In this document: positions 43,490-52,614 of the stretch, piece after piece
Numbering within the stretch: the stretch's first letter is position 1
Layout: each line of letters begins with the position of its first letter
DNA from: Oasisia sp. SBJ-2009
Lineage: Eukaryota > Annelida > Polychaeta > Sabellida > Siboglinidae
Length of the DNA stretch: 64,000 nt
NCBI GenBank assembly: GCA_964017155.1
Contig: OZ024860.1
Coordinates: forward strand, 51,936,858 to 52,000,857
Direction of reading: 5' to 3'
Translations under genes and position numbers: made by a program
The notes under the pieces: model-generated
The model's input: the letters and a program-made list of their open reading frames with translations, nothing else
Told to the model about the DNA's origin: nothing
The model's database searches: none

Positions 43490-44140
43490 GGGCTAACGTC
43501 CTAGGGGATGTTGCATTAGAGAGTTATTGTCCTAGGGGATATTGCAATAGGGGGCTAATGTCCTAAGGGATATTGCAATATGGGGCTATTGTCCTAGGGC
43601 ATATTGCAATAGGGGGCTATTGTCCTAAGGGATATTGCTTTAGGGAGTTATTGTCCTAGGGGATGTTGCATTAGGAAACTATTGTCCTAGGGGATGTTGC
43701 ATTAGGGGGCTATTGTCCTAGGGAATATTCCATTAGGGAGCTATTGTCCTAGGGGATACTGCAACAGGGTGGTATTCTCCTAGGGGATATTGCATTAGAG
43801 AGCTATTGTCCTAGGAGGGTATTGCATTAGAGAGCTATTGTCCTATGGGATATTGCATTAGGGAGCTATTGTCCTATGGGATATTGCATTAGGGAGCTAT
43901 TGTCCTATGGAATATTGCATTAGGGAGCCATTGTTTTATGGGATATTCCATTAGAGAGCTATTCTCCTAGGGGATATTGCAACAGGGAGCTATTGTCCTA
44001 TGGGATATTCCATTAGGGGGTATTGTCCTAGGGGGTATTGCAACAGGGTGCTATTGTCCTAGGGGATATTGCAACAGGGGGCTATTGTCCTAGGGGATAT
44101 TGCATTAGGGAGCTATTGCCCTAGGGTATATTTTCCAGGG
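43490..44140. repeat. Minisatellite, 31-bp unit, about 20 diverged copies
   Basis: Unit of the type GGGATATTGCATTAGGGAGC plus TATTGTCCTAG. Copies vary at the TGCATTAGGG and CCTAGGGG positions, so it is older than the neighbouring 44- and 36-bp arrays. Confidence 0.9.
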
Positions 44141-44162
44141 GATGTTGTATATGTTTTACAGT

Positions 44163-44515
44163 GTAGAGCGCAGTGGCTCAGGGGTAGAGCTTCGGACTCT
44201 CGACTATGAGAACCCGGGTTCGAATCCTGGCTGCGGTGTTAAAACCTTGGGCAAGTTTTTTCACTCTACATTGCTCCAGTTCACTCAGCTGAATAAATGA
44301 GTACCTGGCTGTAGACAGTGGTGGACATGTGTACGAGCAACCTTTGCGCATTAATTGTAGCATATGGCTGGATGCTTCCCGGAGAAGTTGAGATGGTGTT
44401 TGATTGAACAGGTCTGTCAGGGAAGTAAAGTGTAAAGAGCTTTGAACGGTCCTGAGGACTGGATACTGCGCTATATAAGAACTTGCCTTTTTACTGTTTT
44501 ATTATATTATTACAT
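44163..44515 (+). mobile_element. tRNA-derived SINE with conserved-type central domain
   Basis: The head (44,168-44,240) has A box TGGCTCAGGGG and B box GGTTCGAATCC, a T-stem, and a 7-bp acceptor stem with one mismatch, but a broken anticodon stem. The body has CTTGGGCAAGTTTTTTCACTC, CATTGCTCCAGTTCACTCAG and GAGTACCTGGCTG, similar to the central domains shared by SINEs across metazoans. The end has ACTGCGCTATATAAGAACTT, a LINE-type tail. It is a full-length SINE. Confidence 0.85.
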
Positions 44516-44569
44516 TTTTCAGAAATGTACAGTCATACTGCCATGATATGCTAACAGTTGGTAACCTAC

Positions 44570-44644
44570 CTTCTGCCTTCTTCTGACAATTGTTTGTCTC
44601 GTCCTGAGCTAGTGTCAGCTCAGCTCGCAGGGATTCGATTTTCT
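44570..44644 (-). CDS. Exon H: coiled-coil mini-exon, 75 nt
   Basis: Acceptor CGTATTCTTCAG, donor GTAGGTTACC; phase 1 to phase 1. It encodes KIESLRAELTLAQDETNNCQ then KKAE after a split Glu codon. It is heptad-like in the first half and the same length as exon I. Confidence 0.85.
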
Positions 44645-45172
44645 CTGAAGAATACGATAGTTTCACATTTATTCTGATCCCTAAGATATTTTAATATTTA
44701 AATCCCATATACAAAATGTCCTTAACAAATATTCACTGCAATCCTTTGTTGTCTAGTTGACAGATTGTTTTTTTAATGTTTATGGCTGTCTGTCTTTAAT
44801 AATAAAAACATAAGAACATCAGCAGCTTTGGATTTAGTCTTATTTAATCCATGCAATGGCACCTCTTTAGCAGGGGTTGGATTGAGTAGCTAAAATCAAA
44901 ATTACCATATAAGTAACACTGTAATTTGTTTTAGTTCATAATCACACAAGTATTCATACATTCATAATTATCAACTGAAAGCAAATTAAAATATAGCAAC
45001 ATCTGACATTGCATATGGGAACTGGTTGATAATACAATTTCGATTATACGTTTATTCGGAATCGTTTAATGTAATAACATGTCTTTATCAATGAAATTTA
45101 ACATGCAACAAAACATCAGCCTACATCAGAATATACTTAAGTATGTATAGATATGAACTATGAATGTGGTAC
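44645..45172. other. Intron between exons G and H
   Basis: AT-rich; no feature recognised. Confidence 0.5.
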
Positions 45173-45229
45173 CTTCCTTCGCTTGCTTGATTTGCTGGTT
45201 CATTTCCTTCAGTTTGCGGATTGCTTCCT
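45173..45229 (-). CDS. Exon G: coiled-coil mini-exon, 57 nt
   Basis: Acceptor ATATATTTCAG, donor GTACCACATT; phase 1 to phase 1. It encodes EAIRKLKEMNQQIKQAKE with Ile/Leu/Met/Ile at heptad-compatible positions. Confidence 0.8.
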
Positions 45230-45500
45230 CTGAAATATATGTAATTCACATTATGTTTAAATGCCCCAACTGTCATGTGTTGATTACTGCTTAAATTGCA
45301 TCTCAACAAGTTGCAGTAAATATCATGTTATATCATTGTAATAAAAGAATAACTGTCACATGATTTCATGCTTGTATTTTTGCACATTGAAATACGTCGC
45401 TGTTACTATGAAACATATACACTGAACTACTGGGTAGTAAGACACATACCAAGATCAGTGCTAACACAGAATAAATGATTATGTGATGTTTTCAAAGCGT

Positions 45501-48181
45501 TTAAACTTCTTACTGACTTACTTAAGCCTTTTCGCTCCCTCGGAGCATAGGCCACCGACTAAGGAACGCCACTGTTTTCTGTCTGTGGCCATCTTCTCCA
45601 TTTCTTTCCAGGTGTACCCCGTCTCTTTTGTATCTTTTTCTGTGTCTCTCTGCCAGGTGTTTCGTGGCCTATCTCTTCTCCTCTTCCCTGGGGGGTTCCA
45701 TGTGATGGCTTGACGGGTGATTGTTTCTGGTGGTTTCCTTAGTGTATGTCCTATCCACCGCCATTTTCTCTTCTTTATTTCATTTTCTATGGGTAGTTGC
45801 TTGGTTGTTTTCCAGAGTGTGGTGTTGGGTACCTTGTCTGTCCACTTCAGGTGTAGTATTCTGCGCAGGCATTTGTTGATGAAGGTCTGTATTATCTTTA
45901 GTGTCTTCTGTGTGGTTCGCCATGTCTCCGATCCATAGAGTAGAACTGCCTTGACATTTGAGTTGAATATTTTCAGCTTGGTGTTAATTTTGATGTGTTT
46001 TGCTCTCAAAATTTTTCTCAACATGATGAATGCCACTCTTGCTTCCTGTATTCTTGCTTTGACATCTTCTTCTGTGCCTCCATTTTTGCTGATTGTGCTG
46101 CCCAGGTATGTGAATGAGTCTGTCTCTTCCAGTGGCTCTCCGTTCAATGTAATGGGGTTGTTGTTCTTTGTGTTGGCTTTCATAATCTTTGTCTTGCTTA
46201 TGTTGATGTTGAGTCCTAGCTGTATTGATACGGTGTTTAGCTGCTCTGTTTTTTCCTGCATCTGTTTGTGGCTGTGTGAGAGGAGAGCGAGGTCATCCGC
46301 AAAGTCCAGGTCCTCCAACTGGCTCCATGGTGTCCACTGGATCCCATTTCTTCTATTTTTGGTAGTCGTTTTCATGATTCAGTCTACGGCGAGCAGGAAT
46401 AGGAACGGTGACAGAAGACACCCTTGCCTCACACCTGTCTTCACCATGAAGGAGTCTGTTAGTTGTCCTGCATGAACAACCCTGCATACCATATCTTTGT
46501 AACTATTTCTTATCAGAGATATACATTTCTCCGGTATCCCATAGTGCTGGAGAAGCTTCCACAGCGTATCTCTGTCGAGACTATCAAATGCCTTCTCGTA
46601 ATCTACGAAGTTTATGTACAGGGATGAGTCCCATTCCATGGTTTGTTCGACAATGATTCGTAGTGTCGCTATTTGGTCGGTGCATGATCTGTCTTTACGG
46701 AAGCCAGCTTGGTGGTCTCTGAGCTTGGCATCAACCCCTGTCTTAAGTCTGTCCAAGATTACTCTGTTGAGGACCTTTCTGACTACTGATAGGAGCATTA
46801 TCCCTCTGTAGTTCTTACATTCTTGCATATCGCTTTTCTTTGGGAGCTTCTTTCCATTCCGTTGGTATTTCTTCTTGTTCCCATATCTTCCCGAATAGGT
46901 CATGCAGTATCTCTGTGGAGGTCTCTATGTCAGCCTTGATTGCCTCTGCAGGAATTTTGTCTGGGCCGGAAGCTTTTCCTCTCTTCATGTGATGGATGGC
47001 TTTCTCAATTTCTGCCTTACTTGGTCTTTCGCAGTTTATCTGGAGTACTTCTTCCGCTGGTGCGATGTCTGGAGGGTTCTGAGGTGGTGGCCGGTTTAGC
47101 AGTTCTTCAAAATGTTCCCTCCATCTCTTCATCTGGTCTTCATCACTGGTAAGTACATTGCCATTCTTATCTTTGATGGGTCTGTCTGTGTGCTTGTACT
47201 TTCCTGCTAATTTTCTTGTTACATCATACAGTTGTTTCATGTTTCCTTGGGCTGATGCATCCTCTGCTTCTTTGGCTAGGTCTTCAATGAAGTTTGCCTT
47301 GTCTGTTTTTACGCTGTTCTTGACTGCTCTGTTTGCCTCTGTATACTCTTCCTGTGCTGCTGCTTTTGCTGCTCTCGTTCGGCTGTTGTTAACTGCACCT
47401 TCCTTTTCCTTCCTCACTTGCACTTTGTTGACAGTCTCTGCAGAAATCCAGTCTTTTTGTTGGTATTTCCTCTTCCCAGAACTTCGCTGCATGTGCTGGT
47501 CCACATCTCCTTGATCTGTTGCCATTGTGTGTCTATGTCCATGTTTCCTTCATCAAGGATATCTTGTAGGGCTTCGTATTTGTTTCTGACTGTAAGTCGA
47601 AAGGTCTCTGTTGACCCCCTGTCCTGTAGGAAGTCCACATTGTACTGCGTTCTGGTGCTTCGCTTGACTTCTCTCTTCTTTAGCTTCATCTTCATTCTGG
47701 CCAGCACTAGATGGTGGTCTGAAGCTACATCTGCCCCTCTCTGCACTCTCACATCCTGCATTGATCTTCTGAATTTTCGTCCTATGCAGATATGGTCTAT
47801 TTGATTTTCTGTTCTGTGGTCCGGTGATACCCAGGTTGCCTTGTGAATCCTGCGATGCGGGAACACGCTGCCTCCAATGTCCATATTGTTAAATGCACAA
47901 AAGTCAGCCAACATCTCGCCATTTTCATTCATTCTGCCAAGTCCCTGTCTGCCCATGACTTCTTCGTACCCGCTGTTGTCTGATCCGATTTTGGCGTTCA
48001 AGTCTCCCATGAGTATTGTCATGTCCTTCTCCTTCAGTTTGTCACACAATGTCTGCAGTTTGTTGTAAAAGTCGTCTTTTGTTTCTTCGTCCTTGTCGTT
48101 TGTGGGTGCGTAACACTGAATGATGTTGAGCTTGATGTTTTCTTTCTTTGTTTTGAACGAGGCATAGATGATTAAACTTCA
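45501..48181 (-). mobile_element. RTE-like LINE, 5'-truncated, with 9-bp target-site duplication
   Basis: Direct repeats TTAAACTTC at 45,501-45,509 and 48,173-48,181 bracket the element exactly where its coding sequence begins (5' truncation inside the endonuclease) and where its short tail (AAGTAAGTCAGTA) ends. It lies in the intron between exons F and G, in the sense orientation of the gene. Confidence 0.85.
45510..48172 (-). pseudogene. RTE-like endonuclease/reverse transcriptase, broken
   Basis: Minus-strand blocks begin with a partial endonuclease: QCYAPTNDKDEE, ILMGDLNAKIG, WVSPDHRTENQIDHICI and ASDHHLVLARM (about 48,165-47,414). Then comes a linker with KDKNGNVLTSDEDQ and GKASGPDKIPAEAIK (47,525-46,815). 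The reverse transcriptase has CKNYRGIMLLSVVRKVLNRV, YINFVDYEKAFDSLDRDTLW, GVRQGCLLSPFLF, and, after a TGA in frame at 46,377-46,379, the catalytic FADD (46,375 onward). The end has LYGSETWRTT, RILHLKWTD and DRPRNTW. Two frameshifts (about 47,450 and 46,850) and the stop make it inactive. The motif style fits the RTE group. The N-terminal part of the endonuclease is missing. Confidence 0.9.
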
Positions 48182-48420
48182 GTAGTTATAAAACTCCATG
48201 ACAACCGACTGTTGTACAAAGAGTGTTAAATAAATATCAAACAACATCTTTGCCAGATACATTGATTATAGACCTAGTCAACAGTGACATGACAGGACGT
48301 GTCACCAGAGATAACTCTGTCTGGTGACATCAACATCTATGCTCTGATGTATCTTATGTTTGGGACTACATGCAGTTAATAAATGCCCACTTGACCTAAT
48401 GACAATATCTTAACTTGTAC
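48182..48420. other. Intron DNA next to exon F
   Basis: No feature recognised. Confidence 0.5.
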
Positions 48421-48489
48421 CATTGTTCTTGTTCTTGTTCTTGAGAAGTTCCTTCTCCATTGTTTCTTTTAATTCGTCCAAACATCGAG
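48421..48489 (-). CDS. Exon F: coiled-coil mini-exon, 69 nt
   Basis: Acceptor ATATGTTTCAG, donor GTACAAGTTA; phase 1 to phase 1. It encodes RCLDELKETMEKELLKNKNK then NN after a split Ala codon. Hydrophobic residues are at 3/4 spacing in the first part, then there is a Lys-Asn dipeptide run. Confidence 0.8.
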
Positions 48490-48849
48490 CTGAAACATAT
48501 CAAGTTGTCACATTACTGTCTCAAATGCGTCGTCTTCCAACTTAATTGTGTACAGACACATTACATCAGTGTAACAAAAGCACTGCATGAATGTGAATGC
48601 TAGTAGTTTTAACCAAGTCAGTTATTAATTTACAAACAAACACTTAATTTACTACAACAGTGCAGGCATTTAAATTAATTACCCTTAAAATACATTTATA
48701 GATGTTATTCTTGTAGACAAAACACTTTCACTTTAATCATTATTCAAACAATGTTAGATGCACAATAATCAGCTCATGGTGTCAAGATTAGTCATTGTAA
48801 TAACATAGACCATAACAGTTGATGTTAATTCTCTTAGATCAATATATCG

Positions 48850-50040
48850 GTCGGTGGTCGGTCGGTCAGTGGCTCGGTCGGTCGGTCGGTGGTCGGTCGG
48901 TCGGTCGGTCGGTCGGTGGTCGGTCAGTCGGTCGGTCGGAAGTCGGTCGGTCGGTCGGTCGGTCGGTCGGTCGGTCGGTGGGTCGGTCGGTCGGTGGCTC
49001 GGTCGGTCGGTTGGTCGGTCGGAAGTCGGTCGGTCGGTCAGTCGGTCGGTCAGTCAGTGGGTCGGTCGGTGGGTCGGTGGGTGGGTGGGTGGGTGGGTGG
49101 GTGGGTGGGTGGGTGGGTGGGTGGGTCGGTCGGTCGGTCGGTCAGTCGGTGGGTCGGTCGGTCGGTGGGTGGCTCGGTCGGTGGTTGGTCAGTCGGTGAT
49201 CGGTCGGTGGTCGGTCGGTCGGTCGGTCGGTCGGTCGGTCGGTCGGTCGGTCGGTCGGTCGGTCGGTCGGTCGGTCGGTCGGTCGGTCGGTCGGTCGGTC
49301 GGTCGGTCGGTCGGTCGGTCGGTCGGTCGGTCGGTCGGTCGGTCGGTGGCTCGGTCGGTCGGTCGGAAGTCGGTCGGTCAGTCAGTGGGTCGGTCGGTGG
49401 GTCGGTGGGTCGGTGGGTCGGTGGCTCGGTCGGTCGGTCGGTCGGTCGGTCGGTCGGTCGGTCGGTCGGTCGGTCGGTCGGTCGGTGGTTGGTCAGTGGC
49501 CGGTCGGTCGTCGGTCGGTCGTCGGTCGGTCGTCGGTCGGTCGGTCGGTCGGTCGGTCGGTCGGTCGGTCGGTCGGTCGGTCGGTCGGTCGGTGGGTGGG
49601 TGGGTCGGTCGGTGGGTCGGTGGGTCGGTCGGTGGGTCGGTGGGTCGGTGGGTCGGTGGGTCGGTGGGTCGGTGGGTCGGTGGGTCGGTGGGTCGGTGGG
49701 TCGGTGGGTCGGTGGGTCGGTCGGTGGGTGGGTCGGTCGGTCGGTCGGTCGGTCGGTCGGTCGGTCGGTCGGTCGGTCGGTCGGTCGGTCGGTCGGTCGG
49801 TCGGTCGGTCGGTCGGTCGGTCGGTCGGTCGGTCGGTCGGTCGGTCGGTCGGTCGGTCGGTCGGTCGGTGGTCGGTCGGTGGTCGGTCGGTGGTCGGTCG
49901 GTCGGTCGGTCGGTCGGTCGGTCGGTCGGTCGGTCGGTCGGTCGGTCGGTCGGTCGGTCGGTCGGTCGGTCGGTCGGTCGGTCGGTCGGTCGGTCGGTCG
50001 GTCGGTCGGTCGGTCGGTCGGTCGGTCGGTCGGTCGGTCT
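48850..50040. repeat. GGTC tetranucleotide array, about 1.2 kb
   Basis: Mostly (GGTC)n with patches of (GGGT)n at 49,072-49,126 and 49,590-49,735 and occasional GGCTC and GGAAGTC variants. It fills the intron next to exon E and starts 8 bp from that exon's 5' splice site. All three plus frames are open for hundreds of codons (Gly/Arg/Ser/Val); these are not genes. Confidence 0.97.
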
Positions 50041-50048
50041 GTGCGTAC

Positions 50049-50093
50049 CTTCTCGTTCCTGTTTCAGTTCATTGATGCGACACTCCAGCTGAC
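50049..50093 (-). CDS. Exon E: coiled-coil mini-exon, 45 nt
   Basis: Acceptor TGATGTTTCAG, donor GTACGCACAG; phase 1 to phase 1. It encodes QLECRINELKQERE after a split Gly codon. The donor is immediately followed by the CCGA-type array. Confidence 0.8.
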
Positions 50094-50141
50094 CTGAAAC
50101 ATCAACATTTGTAAATATTTAATATTTCAGTAATTTAGTTA

Positions 50142-50982
50142 GCCTAAAGGCAGCTTATAAGCCTAAAGGCAGCTTATGTCGACCAGTGCCTAGAGGACCA
50201 GCTTATGTAGACCAGACTTATTTGTTTATTTAATACATTTTCCAAAGATGTAAAACTGGAACATTGTTTCTAATACTAATGTTTAACACATAATGAAAGT
50301 TCATCAAAATATTTCAATAAATAAGATATATGCCAACAAATCGGTCTACATAAAACCGCGATGCCGATTTATGTAGACCGGAGCAACGCCGGAAGCTGCA
50401 TATATTTAGTTAGCCTTTTTTTGCGGTAGACGCCGAATCTAGCTATGTTGTGATACATGTTTATGCAGTAAATTTAACAATTTAGTGAATGCCGTAAAAT
50501 TAATTGCCGAATACCAACGGCAACACCAACATTCGAGGGATCTATCAGTCCGCAACAAAGATAAAATGCAAGTTTTATTAATTTACACATAATAATGTAG
50601 CCTTTTGCATCAGTATAAAGCATATCATACACTGAACACGAAACTCCAACCCTTTGTTCGATATATACCATAAATATAGATTTATAAGAACTTTGACCCA
50701 GTACACATAACCCGGCACACAATATACTAAAAAATATGCACGGCGCTGGGGAAAACATGCTCAAAATCACTTAAGATGTTGTTCATTTAAAAATTAATTA
50801 CGCACAGTACTTCACTGTCATATGAACTGTGTGCACAAGCAATGGTACTGATCAATTCAATTGTGTTAGTTGTGAACTAACACGTCGAATCTCTATGTAG
50901 ACCAGTTTTGGTCTACATAAAACAGCGGTCTACATAAGCCGGTCCTATATGCATAATCGGTCCACATAACCTGCCATTAGGA

Positions 50983-50983
<1 letters not shown>
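50142..50983. mobile_element. MITE-like element with inverted ends and repeated TTATGTAGACC motif
   Basis: The left end (50,161-50,214, GCCTAAAGGCAGCTTATGTC and GAGGACCAGCTTATGTAGACC) and the right end (50,928-50,983) are inverted copies with gaps. The left end has an extra partial copy at 50,142-50,158. TTATGTAGACC or its complement also occurs at about 50,342, 50,371, 50,893 and 50,910. No transposase was seen. It lies in the intron between exons D and E and ends against a TA microsatellite (50,984-51,030). Confidence 0.65.

Positions 50984-51030
<47 letters not shown>
50984..51030. repeat. (TA)n microsatellite
   Basis: About 45 bp of TA followed by CACACACA. Confidence 0.9.
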
Positions 51031-51033
<3 letters not shown>

Positions 51034-51427
51034 AGTATAATAAATATATGAAAGGTTTGAGGGTAAAATGCCATAAACGCCAATTCAAGTATTTCTCCCA
51101 TTTACGTATCAACCTATAGTTCCGAGTCACACCGACACAGTGTAATACAATTATACTTTTCTTACTTCAAAAAGCACCTTTAATTCTAATACATTTGTTA
51201 CTTGCCCTTATTTACTTACTGTATAGATGAATTAACATTATAAACAAATGTCCTTGTTTTATCAAAGACCTGATCATTTTATAAGCATATTTATGATCAT
51301 AACAAGATTCAACCATATATATCTGATATATAACACACCAGATGTTTTCTTTCATGAGCTGGTCTCGATGAATTAGTCTACTTTTGTTTGTCGATTCATT
51401 GTTTTAGTAGCGTTGTTTCTGCCAGAT

Positions 51428-51680
51428 ACAGGGTGATCCAAAAAGCCACCCACAGAAATGCTAATAACGTCTACATGTGTGCAACAAATTGTTTCATATT
51501 GGGCACACATTAACTCCAGTTTGAGCATGATCATTCAACAAAGTTTTAAGTTTGTAGGTCAAAACAGTCCGACTTTTATATTCTCTCCAAAATGTGTTCC
51601 AAATTAGCCCTTGGCATTTAATGCATGTCATTAGCATGTTTGTGCATGGCATTTTATTGGGTCACGCTGTAGCAATGTCA
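51428..51680 (-). pseudogene. Mariner-like fragment (weak)
   Basis: The end TACAGGGTGATCCAAAAAGCC resembles mariner-type terminal repeats. The minus strand of 51,670-51,570 gives broken CINAKGxxLEHIL-like sequence, reminiscent of the C-terminal RxxxCIxxxGxHFExLL region of mariner transposases. No catalytic residues and no second end found. Confidence 0.4.
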
Positions 51681-51734
51681 AAACATTGCTTTTCTATCAC
51701 TAAACCCATCACGTACTGAATCAATTCAACTTAC

Positions 51735-51770
51735 CTTCCAGATACTCTATCTGCTTGAGGAGTTGTTGCT
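51735..51770 (-). CDS. Exon D: coiled-coil mini-exon, 36 nt
   Basis: Acceptor AATGTGTTTTAG, donor GTAAGTTGAA; phase 1 to phase 1. It encodes QQLLKQIEYLE after a split Glu codon. It is the smallest exon of the gene, and its helix has a Leu-Ile-Leu heptad pattern. Confidence 0.8.
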
Positions 51771-51905
51771 CTAAAACACATTCAATTTGAAATATATGCC
51801 ACCATTTTGTTCACTGTGCAGCATTTTTTAATTATGAAATTATTGTTTCACCAAAAAAGTTAACCAACATATACCAATAGGTTAATTTGTTTGATTGTTC
51901 TTTTA

Positions 51906-52391
51906 ATAATAATAATAATTAGTTAACTTCTATTGCGCCTATATCCTTAGAAACCAAGCTCAGAGGCGCATCAAAACAAAAAGGATTAATCGATCTCATA
52001 GTCGGTAAACAAATCAAGTTGTCATCAGATTGATTGATGCGCCAGGGAGCTATGGTGGATAGGCCAGATTGTACAGATATGTTTTTAAATGACGACGGAA
52101 TTTAGCAATATTTTCAACTGATTTCACGCTAGAAGGAAGCATATTCCATAGAGTAGGCGCACCCACAGCAAAAGCCCTGGTCCCCATATTAGTATTGACC
52201 TTTGGTACAAAGAGTAAATCAGAAGTAGATGACCGAAGTTGAATAGGTTTTCTTATAGGAGTAAGTAAAGTATGTAAATACGATGGCTGCTTAGAAGAAA
52301 GTGCCTGGTAAGTAATGGTACACATCTTAAACATTATACGATATTGGACAGGCAGCCAATTATTATGAATAATTGAGTGTCGTCCTTCCAC
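51906..52391 (-). pseudogene. 3' end of a CR1/L2-like LINE with (AAT)n tail
   Basis: A minus-strand frame of 113 codons reads NWLPVQYRIMFKMCTITYQA, LRSSTSDLLFVPK, RAFAVGAPTLWNMLPSSVKS and ends AYPP. It has a 3' UTR with TTGCGCC-type sequence and an AAT tail at 51,906-51,921. It is the same family as the fragment at 162-442. Next to its 5' side, TGCCATACACCAAACTCAAAAT is directly duplicated (52,401-52,443). Confidence 0.85.
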
Positions 52392-52614
52392 TCAGTCATT
52401 GCCATACACCAAACTCAAAATTGCCATACACCAAACTCAAAATGCAAGTTGTTACTATTACAAATGAGTGTTTTCAGCCATGTTTATTTAAAAACAAAAT
52501 GACAAACAATTTTTATTGACAAGACAGACGTGGAGTGACCAGGACAGACGTAGAGTGACCAGGACAGAGGAGAGTGGTGGTGAATGGTGGGAAAAGTGGA
52601 AAGCCTGGGTGGAG

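Noticed and set aside
42328..43504. Several 60-160 codon frames, some with regular Cys/His spacing resembling zinc fingers
   Set aside because: Minisatellite translations on both strands (16-bp and 36-bp units); the Cys/His spacing only mirrors the repeat length.
44168..44240. Functional tRNA gene
   Set aside because: A and B boxes and most of the acceptor stem are present, but the anticodon stem does not pair and a SINE body follows directly.
48819..50097. Gly/Arg/Ser/Val-rich frames of 220-412 codons
   Set aside because: Translation of the GGTC tetranucleotide array in three frames.
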